Assembly (NCBI GenBank): GCA_005281725.1
Contig: SSBO01000001.1
Coordinates: 6,742,399-6,806,398 of the forward strand
Reading direction: 5' to 3'
Origin: Wuchereria bancrofti
Lineage: Eukaryota > Nematoda > Chromadorea > Rhabditida > Onchocercidae
DNA: 64,000 nt
The translations under genes and the position numbers were made by a program. The notes under the pieces were generated by a model. It saw only the letters and a program-made list of their open reading frames with translations. It ran no database searches and was not told the DNA's origin. Positions 51,339 through 64,000 of this stretch are shown here, piece after piece (within the stretch, counting starts at the first letter, position 1; each line of letters opens with the position of its first letter).

Positions 51339-51734
51339 CGAGTACTGACCTTTATTTATAACTTTCTGAACAAAGCATAACCCCGATCTTCCCACAAAAG
51401 CACTCATCTTCAATATATTGATAATCTTTGGTCCTAAATATACTTACTGTTCATTGTAGAGTCCAGAGAGTTATCCTTAACTGCTTTTGATTCTTCAAAT
51501 TTTCAAATTTGCAGTGTGATTTATTAATTTGATCAGTTCTTCAGCATTTAGTTTTAAATCCAATCGCGTCATCCATCATTATTTATAATGCTGCAGCACT
51601 AACAACTCTGCTTTCACAGTGAAATTGATTAAAACGATATTTCCTGAAATGTAAGGACTAAAGGATCATTTAAATTAGGGTCTGTATTTAATTTTCACCT
51701 TTTATTTAGAATTTCACACAAAATCTTTCCAAGA

Positions 51735-51740
51735 AATAAA
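51735..51740 (+). terminator. Possible poly(A) signal of par-3
   Basis: AATAAA about 400 bases beyond the par-3 stop codon at 51336-51338. Confidence 0.4.
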
Positions 51741-54313
51741 GGCAAGCGGCAAATTTGAGAGATTTTGGTAATTTCACTCTATTATCTAATATCCAGCAGC
51801 GCATTTCCTAGTTATTTTTGAATTGGGATGACTCCCACATCCTGTCTGTATTTTGTGCTTTTAACCATTTAAACGGAACTGTCAAATTTTACTGGAAACA
51901 CAAGTGTAAAATGCTTTCATTTTGTGCCATATGTTTAAAATTCAATATTGTAATTGCGACTATTTGTTTCACTTTGTTGTGCCAATGTGTCACTTCACTT
52001 TGGTCATTTTCTTTATTGCTTGCATAAGAAATATATGCTATTATTGATGTTTTACAGCCGAAATATCCAAAAGTTTTCGACTAAGGATAACTAAGAATTC
52101 CGTGCCGGGAGGTTTCTTCAGAGTTCACGTGGTATTTTTTTGGGTTACAGATTCTTATTTATTTTGAATTGATTAATTTATTTAATGTCGATAGGTTTGC
52201 CTTGGTTGGATGAAATAGGAAAGAGACATTAGCAGAATTTCGAGTAGTGTTGTTTAGAATTGTAAAAGAATTTTCATGTCGACGAAATGAGGTGTTTGAT
52301 CTGGTGCTATGCGTTTTGTATAAAATCGAATTATTTCCTCGTAAAGAACGATATGCCAGTGCAAGAGCTGATTAGTTACCGTGGCGCTCGGGAACGTTGC
52401 AAAAGTTACCCACCGGCGTTCCTTATTGGACTTGTGTTGAGTTCCTTATGCACAGTGTTTCGAAAAAATAAAATAAAAAATTAGGCTTGCGCTGAGGTAT
52501 GTTGAGCTTACAAATATCCATCTAATCCGAAGTCGTATGATTTGGCTGACATGAGAAAGAGCGAGAAGTCATGTTTTTATTCAAGAAAGCATCAGATTGA
52601 TTAGATATGTTAGTTAATTTCTGGTCCATTATATGGTTTTGAACTATTTGTTGTACTACATTAATTTAAAGACCAAAGCATCGGGTAATAAACCGCTTGA
52701 ATTGACAGCACTCCTTAAAGTGGTGGTTGTGGTGAGAAGTACCTGACTGATGGGTTGGTTGTGGGTATTCATCACTGAAATATTATTAGAACAAAGTTCC
52801 TTGCTGAATGTCCTGAGAACGTTTTTTGTGAAAAAGACTCTTCAAGCAAATATCTTTTAAGGTACACTGTATCATAAGACAGTTGATATAATATGCGTTC
52901 CTTTCAAAGTCATCCAAGTTTTAGTAAGAATTGCTTGACTTACTCTGTATAATCAATTTCCCAACCGTCACAACCATTAGGCAAAAATATTAAAGATTAA
53001 TGATTAATTGGATGTCGTCAGTTAATATTTCTTCATTTTAACAAGTAATCTTTAGAAATGAAAGCCTATTCTTGATCCATCGCATTTGAAATTGAGAATT
53101 GTAAGCTCATTTTTGAAATTTAAGATTCGTTTCTCTCTCTTCTTTGTAAATCAAATGGAAGTTATAGGAAGTAACGTTTGATACCCTCCAAACAATAACA
53201 GTCTAATAGATTAACCCGAAAGCAGTCATAAAATAGGGATCTGCTGAACTGCTTCTTCTATTTGATACTTCATATCAAAGAGGGAAAGCAGACAGATCTG
53301 TTCTCCTATCGTATTTTCTGCCAGATAATAAAAATAGGAAATGAAATCCATCGGGGAAGTTGCACTGATGCATTTTGGAAATTTCAAAACTATTAGCCAT
53401 GTTTTTACATGCTTGACATGACAAGAGAAGCATTTCTGAGAATTCTTCAGAGTATCACTACAGTAAAAATCATGTGGATAGGATAGATAATCAATCAAAG
53501 GATTCACATAATAGTAATTCAGGGTTTAATGTAGGCCATTACTTTCTCATAACAAAAATCCTTCATGTCTAGTAATCCACCCTATCTCATATTTTCCATT
53601 TGTCTTTAGAAATCTAGACATGGGAAACGAAAATTTTCCAACAATCTTTAAAATTTTCGTCATTTTCCAGGTTTAAAGGATGACCTTTAAGTGACCTTTA
53701 CAATTACGCTAATTATATATAATTACAATACTTGGTGCAGAAGACAGCTTTATATGCTACATGTTTCAATGCTATCTATACTTTATTATCACTTGACGAC
53801 ATCATAGACTACTACCGTGTTCCTAACCCTCCGATTAATTAAAAAAGGCGAAAAGTTGTCTGGAAAACAAATGATAGTTTGGTCTGAAAAAATTTCTTAT
53901 GAGGACATGCTTGTCAACCGACGTCTCAATGGTTCGCGCTGTTACGGTGAATCAACGACAGCACTGTTACACGGTTTCTCAGTGCATTGGATCAGGAAAT
54001 AATAACAAACAATTGATAGTATTCAGTATGAAAGAGAAGGATCCATTTGAGTCAGCAAGATAAGAGCGTAAACTACCAATAGCGCCTCACTCCATGCTTC
54101 TTCCATAATTTAGTTTTAATCATTCGATTCTGTTCAAATGGACAATATAATTTGAGCGAACAGTATGAAATCCAACACTGCTGATGGGACCTAATATCTT
54201 CACTACCCTACCCTTCCGCATAAACAGTTGCGCTCAGCGATGCTTCAGGTGTTTTGCTCTGCTCTAGTGTTTATGTTTGACATCGTTCATTGAAGCATTG
54301 AAAGTGTGTCTTC
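51741..54313. other. Spacer between par-3 and the BPI/LBP pair
   Basis: No supported gene. A 93-codon minus-strand open frame (53226-53507) and a plus-strand frame at 53817-54002 ending LLHGFSVHWIRK are the longest, but neither has a recognisable domain or splice partners. The promoter of the first BPI/LBP gene should be near the right end. Confidence 0.4.
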
Positions 54314-57300
54314 ATGGCAACTTGCTACGTCATTTCTTCATATATCTGCAACATTGGTTTGCTCATTACTCTTCTTGCTGCTGCTAATTACTACTCTGTG
54401 ATTGCTGCGGAGCAATTCTCTACAGTGCGAGTGAGAATTGCTGAAGAAGGATTGCAATTTTTCAGCAAAATTGCACAGCATATCGTACGTTTACTATTCA
54501 CCTTTAACCTTTATTATTTCGTTCAGCAACATTTTCTTCTATTTTCACCATAGTCATTTATGATTGAGATTATTAGGTTAGTAACAGTTTTTACCTACTA
54601 AATCAATTATTTGTTATAATTTATGACAAATTTTAATGATATTACTGAAATTGAAATTTAAAAAAAAATGAAATTCTGCATAGCTAAAAAATGACAATCT
54701 ACAATAATTGTAATTTAAATTTTGATCGAATATAAAATGTAGGTTGACGAAGAAATATGGAAAGTAACACTTCCACAAATAACAATTCCAATCGAAGGCG
54801 GACCTGGCACTGGTGAAGTGAATGTAACTGAGCTCACATTACAAGCATTTAAATCGCCAAGCTTTTCATTTGAATTAGCTCCACCAAATGGTATCATTTG
54901 GCAATCCAAAGGTGGATCGACGAAGCAGGAAGCCGTCTGGCTTGCTGGCTACTATTTTGTTGTTCCAGTTAGTTCATACAATCCATCACAAATTTCTCTT
55001 GTCTGGCAAACTTTGTTATTGACTAATTTTGAGATATTAATGAAAGCTTCCTGAACCTTAGCTAATCTGATACAGTCCAGATCACAATCGTGCAAATTAA
55101 TGGGCAATCTCGCGATTCTATCTGTGTTGCAGATCTATCTCTCGGGATATGTTAAGGCGAAAATGGATGATATCCGTGTTTATATGCAAACCAATTTATT
55201 AGTTCGAAATGAACATCCACAAATTGAGATCACTGATTGTTCCACAGATGTTCAGCAACTTTATGTATACATTACAGGAGGTGTCATACAATGGGTTGTC
55301 AACTTATTTCGAGCGCAATTAGCTTTTGTAATCAAGCAAACTATACATGAGAAAGTTTGATTCATACATCTTTGTTTGAAAAGTGTTTTTACACAGTGAC
55401 AGTTCAAAATTTCTGTAGGAAGGATCTTGAAATCACTTTTTTTTTAGGAAGTTATTAATCTTGTGCTATTAGTGACATGCTTACTGAGTTCATGGCTTGC
55501 TAAGGGTTCTATTCTAACTTATCTCTCTAATCAAAGCTAATCAAAGTTTACTTGAACTTACCTAGGAAATTTCTTATACATAAGTGTCTGCTTTTAGCGT
55601 GTTCCGAATTATGAAATGAAACTAAGAAACGTAAAAATGGTGCTTTAGTTGGATCTATCGAAAAGCTATTTATTGATGATAATATAAACGTTTGACAGAT
55701 GTGTGATATCATACGCAAGACTGTTGTTGATATTAATGCCGTTTTATCAGCACTTTCAACCCAAGTCAAACTATACAAAAACCTATATATTAACTATTTA
55801 TGCAAGGTATTCTTGTTGATTTACTCCTTTTATCAGAAAATAAAAGCGAATTTAAATTTTCACGTTTGAACAGAAAGGCCTAATTGCAAACACGGAAGTA
55901 AATCTGGAGAGTTATGAAAGGATTAGGAAATATTATTGGTTTCAGATTTAAAAATTTCATTCCCTGTGAAAATCACCAATAACTTATGTTTTGGTTATTT
56001 TTATAGGTTGAAATCTTCCTTAAATTATTCTAAATATCTGTCAAATTTTTTTTTTTTTATTGAATAATTTGACTTCTTTGAATAATTTTGAATTTTTCAG
56101 CAGAAACCTAAAGTGACGAACAAATACATTGAAAGCGAAATGATATTTGATGTAACGTATGGAAAAAACAGATGTGTGTTACCGACGGAACAAATGGATA
56201 ACGGTTAGCTTGTCTTTATTCTTAATTTCCAAAAATTTTGTGTGCCTTGGAAATTTCGGATTTTCGACAAATGAGGTTAAGCTGTTGTTTAGAAAGAGTC
56301 TCCTAAGAAAGAGCAACTGATCATTAATATATCGATTGGTATATCTTAATAAAGATTTGCTTTGTCCATTTGCAGTATTTCAATTTGCTGAAAGGTATGC
56401 TAAATGTTAGGAGGACCAGCAATACATCTATACAACAATAATGAGTGTTTGGGGGAAAGCTTAATTCGGAAATTTGTTTATTTGCAGCAATCTTATGTAC
56501 TTAGTTTAAATAAAGTTAAACCATAAGTGAATATTCTCTAGAAAGAGGTAGACAGAAATGGTAGACTCTCAGAACTTTTACCAATCAGTCGGTCTAACTA
56601 ATGAATAAATAAATAAATGGAAAGTACTATTCGTTAAACTTATCTCAGTGATTATCATAAATTATTTATTGAACGAATATTATTAAGATGTTGGTTCAAA
56701 GAGACGAATGGCTTATATTTGGCTATCGGAACATATACCAAATTGTTTGCTGAAGACTGTATATGACAGTGAAAATTTGACATTTGCTATAACGCCGAAT
56801 ACTAGTGCTGGTCGATTTGCAAGCTTTCTAAGAACGGAGTCATTTTTCATTTATCTAAAACATTGTCATCTTTTTAGTCCAAATCATCAAATTTCATCAA
56901 AAGACTTAAAGATTTTCATCTTAATTCAGCAAAATTAATGCTCCATAATTTAACCAGTATTGCTGACCCCAAAGTACCGAAAAATAAAAACTTTTTATAA
57001 CTACAATTCTAATTAAATTTAGCTGTGAACTGTTTGCAATATGTATCGGGAAATTTCTTCCCACTTTACGTCTGAAATATCCCAATCGGACCACTTACTT
57101 TTTTATTCGACTAGCTGAAACACCGTATACTGTCATTGATGCAAATGGTATACGAATATTCGTACGTTCTACGGTAGATTTACATTTATCATCAGAGAAG
57201 CAACAATCGCACAGATTAGCAAGGCTCAGTGAGGATCTTTTTTTTTTTTTTAAATTAATAAGATGGAAAATTTCTCCTTAGAAGAAAGAAGTTTGAAAAG

Positions 57301-58035
57301 ACTTTATAATTGTACAGATAATTATTAATCTTCGCAGAAAAACGAAATTTACTCAATATGACTGCTTTAAGTACTGTAATTATCTACAATTAACATTTAT
57401 CACTTCAGTGATGACCTCAACAACTTACGCCGTGCCAACAATTCTACATAGGAAACTTGTGGGTATTATCAGTAATGTTACGACAGTATTGCATGAACAA
57501 GACTCAACTGTGGGCCATTTTAATGTTCGGTATGCTTTTAATTTTGAATTTTAGAATCTTTCGATGATGTTTTTTTTCACTGCATTTTAGTATTTTTCAT
57601 TATTCTATTAGTTCGACCTCAGTTGGCAATGAAAATAACAGATGTCTCTTTTTGTTCCTTTCATTTCCACGTTTATTTATTTATCATTTCATGTTTTAAA
57701 ATAGGATTCGACTCATTCCTTCTCAATCTTTTAATGCTTTGGCGTACAAAAATAGATGATAGGATCTGTTGCTCAGCCGATCTTACATTTGTCGAAATTA
57801 AGTCCTGCAACTGCATCTTATCAATTCTAAGGGTTTTTATCTTAATATTTGATATTTTAGGGTGCTCAAACTTTTAGAGAAAATAATGGCGAAAACTGTG
57901 AAATTAATTGGGGGAGCAGCACTTAAAATTGGTGTACCACTACCCCTCATAGATAATATGACAATCGCGGATGATGCCCAAATTGTTACAAGAAATGGAT
58001 ACGTTCGTGTTGATTTTGATTTCACTTATGGATAG
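54314..58035 (+). CDS. Secreted BPI/LBP/CETP-family lipid-binding protein A
   Basis: Nine exons in phase: 54314-54484, 54743-54967, 55133-55354, 55699-55806, 56101-56203, 56688-56838, 57023-57228, 57409-57529, 57861-58035, giving 493 residues, the usual size of BPI/LBP proteins. Residues 1-32 form a hydrophobic signal peptide. The N-terminal barrel is recognisable from VRVRIAEEGLQFFSKIAQ, SFSFELAPPNGIIWQSKGG and the amphipathic helix GGVIQWVVNLFRAQLAFVIK. Cys168 and Cys208, 40 residues apart, match the conserved disulfide of human BPI (135/175). The C-terminal half has CELFAICIGKFLPTLRLKYP and VLKLLEKIMAKTVKLI. The family binds lipids such as lipopolysaccharide; the ligand here is unknown. 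Two junctions use unusual donors (GTCATT at 56839) chosen by phase and by comparison with the second copy. AATAAA is at 58228-58233. Confidence 0.9.
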
Positions 58036-60181
58036 AATTTAAAACTTTCATGCATTTTTTTGCAGAATTGTGCTTGAATGAAATGTTGATAAAAAGAAAA
58101 GTCGTTTGACATTTGAGTATTTTCTAGGATGTAAAGTCATTTGACATTTAAATATTTTCTGGGATGCATCGGAACAATTAAAAGTTATGAGATGTATGAA
58201 AGGAATGAAGAGAATTAAATACTGAAGAATAAATGCTTCACTTGAAAGCAGGCATTATTCATTGAATTTCGCAAAAACTATACAATAAATTATTCTTTTT
58301 AATTTTCATTGGTAAAAAGAATTGCAAATATGAAATATTTCAAAGTGCTTTTCCTTCTTTGAAAGTTTTCCTCGCAAAATTCCTATGAATAAGAAAATTT
58401 GAAAAGAATTGATAGAAAAGTTTAAAAGCGATATTTTCAATTGCACCTGCACAACATCGACTCATTCTTTAAGAAATATGAAATAAGGCAGTCATTCTTG
58501 GAACAAATCATTTCCAATAAGTCGTCTACTCTGTCTGCCTATGATGCAAGTGATTTCCGAAGTCAATGAATTTAAGTAAGATTGAATAATGGACAGAAAG
58601 TTCACTGCAGAAACAAAACCTTACAAAGCGAATAGAAATTGTTGGCATATCAGTTTGCAATTCGTTTGGATGCATAAGCGGTTAATTTTTTACGCATTTT
58701 GTTTAGTACTATTAAAATTACGGGTGATATAAGCAGAAGATCCAAGTAAAATGCGTTGTCGACGGAAGATATCAGTTGGGTTTGTCAAAGTTGCTTCTTC
58801 AAGTTACGATTTCTACAATGCAGTGGAATAGATACGGCGTCATTCTTCATAAAGACCAGCATAATATCACATTATTTATAGACTTCTCAAAAAGGCAATG
58901 TCATCATGTAATCGTCAAATGACTGGGATATCTTTTATAGATAAATTTTATAGATAAAATTCAACCGAAGAGATAAAATTTCTGCTGAAAATCAAAAAAG
59001 TGCATTCAATTAAAATATGCCTGTCTGTATGTGTGTCTGTATGTGAAATATTTGTTTTGCTGTGAAAGTTCTTGGAAGATCGGTTGTTCGGGTCACCGTT
59101 AGTCTAATAAAATTTACATCGGATAATTTCCGCATAACATACGTAATTTCAGTTAAATTCAATCATTTTTGAAGTTTGTTAAATTGCACCATTTTTTTCA
59201 GCATGTTATTTGAGCTATTTGTTACAGTGTATGAAGAAAATTTCAAAAATGCTTATTAAATATGGAACAAGGAAGTTCAGCAGCAGGTATTAGCAATGAC
59301 TTTGATTGTAATTCGGTCCAATCAAAGCTTTTCATCTAAAAATGATGAACAAGCAGCACATATTGTTTTTTTGCAACAATTCTTAATCATAGAAAAAAAT
59401 TTTTTAGATGAATTTGTTTGCTAAACAATTTCTAAAGTTTCAGAGAATAGCGGCGATGTTTCTTCCGATGTACCTATTCGTCTAACGTGTAATATTTGAC
59501 AGATGTCATTTGTATTTATTTACTCGCTATTTGAATATTTATTTCTGGAGTGAATATGCATCACATATTAAAATGTTTTTCTTTCTAATCTCTTTTTTGT
59601 TACACAATAAAAAAGTACTGCGTAGTTGACTAAAAACTGTTTTATTTCGTTTTTTATTAAATTTTAATTATTAAATTTTGATGTGTACCTCATCACGTCA
59701 ACAGTCAGTACGAACTGTTTCTATTATTTGAACTTGCTTTTGGTATGTGAAGTAATGAGGCATACCACTAACTTCAATACCAGTACTTTGTAAACAGACA
59801 TCAGCAATTTTTATTTGCGAGTAAGATTGCTTCAGTTATATGAAACAAGTTGTGACGAAAAAGACTACGGTTTTCCTAAAAGAAGATATTAAGATAGCAG
59901 GTAAACAGGAAGACGTTATCCATTTGAGTGAACTGAAAGAGCTTCAAATCTTTACGTTTCAAATAAGACATGGATGCGATACGAGAATTCTATTAGTCAT
60001 AGTTAGAGTTTATCATGATAAGAAAGATTCATGAAAATAAGGTTATAGAATGTTGTGTAAGTGAGACAAGTTCGCTCAGCCACCAATATTTTGATGGTCG
60101 CTGTCGTGAACTAAGTGTTCGGATAAGATGCAATTATTAAAGTTATGGAACAAATATCAAAATTCTTCAGGAAATAATATA
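58036..60181. other. Spacer between the tandem BPI/LBP genes
   Basis: No coding exon seen beyond the poly(A) signal at 58228. The right end should carry the promoter of gene B. A CTTCAG acceptor at about 60165-60170, just before the ATG at 60182, suggests trans-splicing. Confidence 0.45.
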
Positions 60182-63100
60182 ATGCGAGTGCAGTTCTTAT
60201 TACTTGCTCAAGTTTTCATCAGTTACAGTAGCAGCGAGATTACGCTACGCGCAAGGTTCAACCAAAAAATTTTGTCATTCTCAGCTTCATTCGCAAAAGA
60301 TGTCGTGAGTTTTAGGATTTCTTAATGTTGGGGAAGATTTTAAAAAGTTCACATCTTTTATCTTTCGGCTATGTAACGCCTCTTAGATAATGATATCAAA
60401 AAAAAGACATCAAGATAAGTGATAAAGAGATGATGTCCAAAAACTTTCTTCACTCTGTCGTGAGTCATTGATGTCCGATATATCATTCAGATCAAAACAA
60501 AAAAAAAAAAAAAAAAGAAAAAAAGCAAAAGTGCGAAGAATGTTATCTGCTTTGTTTAGCAAATAGCATCATTTATAATTTCGAAAATTTCCATTCTAAT
60601 TCTGTTATGCGTTTTGGTGTTAAAATATTTTAAAGCTTGTCGCTCAATTTAGTTGCAAAACAGAATGAAAACGCTGGCATTGCCCTCACAGACTGTATCG
60701 TTTGGGGCAGGATCAGCTGAGATAAAAAAGTTAAAAGTGGAATCATTTGAAAGCCCTGATATTAGAATTTCTTTGGTTGCTCCAAATGGTCTCATATTCA
60801 GCACCAGCGGTGGCTCAATTGCAATAAGTGGTTCCTGGAACGCTGCATATAGAATTCTTTGGACTGTAAGTTATAAGTTTTTCCAAGTAAATTGCAGTCT
60901 TAAATTTCAGTCCAAGTAAATTTCAGTAAATGCCGCTAATAATTAGATTTATTGATACATCAAAAAATGATGCCCAATGTATATTTGAACATTAATTAAT
61001 GATTTCCTTTAATTGTTATAGTAAATGAAGTATGTTGATTACATTGTTTCATTCATATTCCTCTCTAAAATTGCCAGACATTTATCCATGTAATATTATT
61101 TTGAATTTGTCTAGATGTATATTTCGGGTGATTTATCAGTCAAAATCAGTGGTATCAAAACACTGACGCGGGTAAATCTGTTGTCACAAAAAGGAAAACT
61201 TCAGTTACATTTTGAAGAATGCCGACTGAAGATTGGAAATCTAAATTTGAAATTATATGGAGGAATAGGAAGTTGGATTGCAAGTTATTTCACGAGTGGT
61301 GCTGAAAATGATATCAAAAGATCAATAGAGAAAGATGTTAGCCAATTTTAACTTCGTTAAGTAGCAGTAAAAATAAATCAGTTAATTTCACTACCGTTAA
61401 GTCCAAACATTGATTTAAAGAATTCTGTATTAAAAAAATAACGATCGAAAAACCGTTTTATTTGACGACACACTGTGAATGTTCAATTGGTATTACCTCC
61501 GCTTCCTACGGCATTTGGTATTTCAGAATTCTAAATAGCTTGATCGGAATGCAGGAGGGCAGGAAAAAATCAAAGGAGTAAAGCAATTATGAGAAAGTTC
61601 GAGCTTACTTATCCTTTCTTCACATCTATCTGATGATCAGGATTATAGATGATCATTCATTTTCCTAGGTATATTACTACCACTAGGACTTTCAGGAATA
61701 TGAATATGCTTTACTGTATAAAATATCGGTGTTCTGAATTACTCACAGTTCAGTACTTTCAGATTTGTAAAAATGTGCGAGATAACATTGAGCATTTAAA
61801 CAAAGAGTTGTGGTCAATAGAAGCACAGACCAACGTGATCAATAATGTATACCTCAGTTATCATCTGCTGGTACCTTCAAAAACTTGTTATAATTTTTTT
61901 TTATCAATAAAGAATTATTTGGACCCGATTTGATGTTAATGTTCTAAACTTTTGGAAAGGTTCACTCAAAGCGATGAGAAATGTGGTAATTACAGGAAGA
62001 TCCCAAGATAACAGAAAATTTCATTCAATTCGATTTTTCTGTTTATGCAACTTTTGGAAGAAGAAAATGTTATTTACAACCAGAAGGAAAATCAATAAAC
62101 AATAATCGTAAGTGTCATCTCTCCATTTTATCTCAAATCAAATTGCTTCAACTTAAAACTTCGACAGATTAGTGTCTTTATAGCAGCGAATTGAATAAAA
62201 CATTCGACAATTAGTATTCTCATATTGCTCCTCGTAAGATTGAATGTAATATGATTGTAGTTGTTCACGGGTCTCTTCTATGTTATAGTACTTAAAATAT
62301 AAGTTTTTTATTTATGTTCAATCATACTTTTTACTTTTTGTTCCTTGAGTGCAACAGAAGATGCCACTTTTGTTTCAAATATTCTGGATGCAATCCTTAT
62401 TCGTTACTCAGATCTCTTCATATTCTCTCCTATCTCTATTTCTCCCCTCACTTTATTTTAATTGTTATTTTTTAAAATAACAAAATTTTTAAAATTTTTT
62501 AAAAACATATTTTTTAAAATGTGAAAGAGAACATCATTTCTTATCAGACAGAGACTATTTGGCAGAATTCACATTTCATTTTTTCAATATCCGGTATTTT
62601 CTAGGACAAATCATGTCAAATCATATGATCGTATTGTGGTTTGGTGAGCCTATAATAAATTGTTACCTAAAGACATGGTATGAAACAGTAAACCATCATC
62701 ATGTGTATATCTCAAATAGTACCGACAGTAGACGATTCCGCAACTTATTCAATGTAAAGTAAGTATCAATGAATTGAGCTCCAAGAAATGAAATGTGTCT
62801 TATACTTCAGTAATTAAATTCAGTATACATCATTTCCATTTTCTGAAATCACTTAGTTGTTTGTTATTTGTTAAAAAATATTTTAAATTCTTTTAAAACA
62901 ATTATTCTTGTTCTGAAATATAAATCCATTTTAGCAAGTATAACTCTAACTAATTTATGACTTGCAGTTGCACAAAAACAAAGAACTGCACCGGAAAAGT
63001 TAGTGATCTGAATAAACTTGACTTGGATATTCAATTGATAAAAGCACCGCTTCTACATGCCGAAAATGGAATTTATATAGAAACAAGCATGAAAATCGTT

Positions 63101-64000
63101 TTTTATCGATCACCAAAAAATTCCGACAGTCTTAAATTGACGGAGCTAAGTAAATTTTTACATTTTTATAAACTGACTAATTCTGTAGTTTGTGATGGTG
63201 ATTGATAGAAATAACTACTTTGTTCAGAAAAATTTATGTCCAATATATAGAGCGGGAAATCTAGTTACCTAGTTTGACAGAACTAAGTAAATTGACAGAG
63301 CTAACTAACTGTTTGACCATTTGTCAATGTCCCTATTATTCGTATTTCAATTTTCTCCACAGCGGTGAACTTGAAACAATTAACTGAATAGCAAAGGAAC
63401 GCATGCTGTTTCCATCCTACTCCTCCTTGTCATTACTATCAAAGTTTACCGATGTCTTCACCTATTGAAGCCGCTGAATGGTAGCACATCCCTTCTCATA
63501 CTGCGTAAACGGTTGTGTAAGTTGTTCAGTGTGTCAATTTAAATGTACAAAAAAATTGGGTTTAGAGTTTCAGTTGTGTTTACACGTACGTTAGTGGCAT
63601 CAACCATGCTCCACTGGAAAATATCGGGAAGCGAAAGGGACATTTCTTCAGTTCTTAAGGAACAAATTTTTCAGCTATTCAAAAACAAATTTTCCAAAAA
63701 GCTCGTTAAATGTGGCAATAACACAACGAGGAATTTCTATAGGCACTGAAAAAATGACGGTAACAACAAAAAAAGTTGACAGTTTGAATCAGATGTAAGC
63801 CATGTTAACAATTAAAAATATATCACACACTTAGGAAAGGAAAGGTTAGGAAGAGATGGCTATCTGTTTCGGACAAATGTAATTCAACACTTTTTTTTAA
63901 CTCATAAAAAAGAAGCAAAAAGGCAATTGATATTTGTTGGTAAGATTCAATATCTAGTTAAGAGCCAAAAGTTCTGTTCGTCCAAACATTTTGATGGTAT
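60182..64000 (+). CDS. Secreted BPI/LBP-family protein B (3' end outside window or decaying)
   Basis: Paralog of gene A in the same orientation, with matching exon structure: 60182-60304, 60653-60865, 61115-61336, 61763-61870, 61996-62107, 62605-62758, 62968-63149. Exons 3 and 4 have the same lengths as in gene A (222 and 108 bases). The start at 60182 gives a signal peptide (MRVQFLLLAQVFISYSSS); an in-frame ATG at 60128 would lengthen it. Barrel motifs include IRISLVAPNGLIFSTSGGS and GGIGSWIASYF. Cys148 and Cys188 keep the 40-residue disulfide spacing. An eighth exon probably starts at 63574 (VFTRTLVASTMLHWKISG), aligning with gene A's TTYAVPTILHRKLVG. The rest of the C-terminal half is not visible. 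Sequence similarity to A is low outside key positions, so the duplication is old. Confidence 0.8.

Noticed and set aside
53226..53507. 93-codon minus-strand frame ending AVQQIPIL
   Set aside because: Longest frame in its spacer, but no recognised domain, no splice partners and a second frame is equally open; not called as a gene.
53817..54002. Plus-strand frame ending LLHGFSVHWIRK
   Set aside because: Somewhat coding-like but isolated, and not attachable to the BPI/LBP gene that follows.
58036..60181. Possible third BPI/LBP copy between the two genes
   Set aside because: I looked for barrel motifs and found none.
1..64000. CRISPR array, prophage, intact transposase or retroelement
   Set aside because: No regularly spaced repeats and no integrase, reverse transcriptase or transposase motifs were seen on either strand.

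Overview
The window is AT-rich nuclear DNA from a nematode, probably a filarial or related spirurid worm. Every conserved gene is split by introns with GT..AG ends and TTTCAG-like acceptors. Several first exons start just after such an acceptor, as expected for spliced-leader trans-splicing. The protein set (PRP-40, mitochondrial S23, an AMPK gamma with a long N-terminus, PAR-3, BPI/LBP-like lipid-binding proteins) fits a nematode. Species identity is inference. I saw no prokaryotic operon, CRISPR array or intact transposon. All exon models were built by hand from splice signals, codon phase and remembered family sequences, with no cDNA.

Layout. 1-5184 (minus): prp-40, a U1 snRNP-associated splicing factor, its 3' end cut by the window edge. 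2491-3316 (plus): mrps-23, wholly inside a prp-40 intron. 6984-15433 (minus): AMPK gamma subunit with four CBS motifs and a long Ser/Thr-rich N-terminal region. 17354-17734 (plus): an unrecognised 93-residue protein. 19316-20512 (minus): a 156-residue RING-like protein. 23002-23662 (plus): an unrecognised protein of about 135 residues. 24238-24310 (plus) and 25676-25748 (minus): two tRNA-Arg(TCG) genes in opposite orientation. 25962-33314 (minus): a multi-exon gene, 5' incomplete, tentatively BTB-like. 38032-51338 (plus): par-3, the cell-polarity scaffold, about 25 exons, with an alternative first exon at 40515. 54314-58035 and 60182-64000 (plus): two tandem BPI/LBP-family genes, the second running off the right edge.

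The genes do not form one pathway. PAR-3 (cortical polarity) and AMPK gamma (energy sensing) are separate regulators, PRP-40 and MRPS-23 are housekeeping, and the BPI/LBP pair is a local duplication of secreted lipid-binding proteins. The least explained pieces are the two small orphan genes, the RING-like protein, the BTB-like gene with a nearby exon copy, alternative ends of AMPK gamma and PAR-3, and several exon-like islands in introns and spacers.
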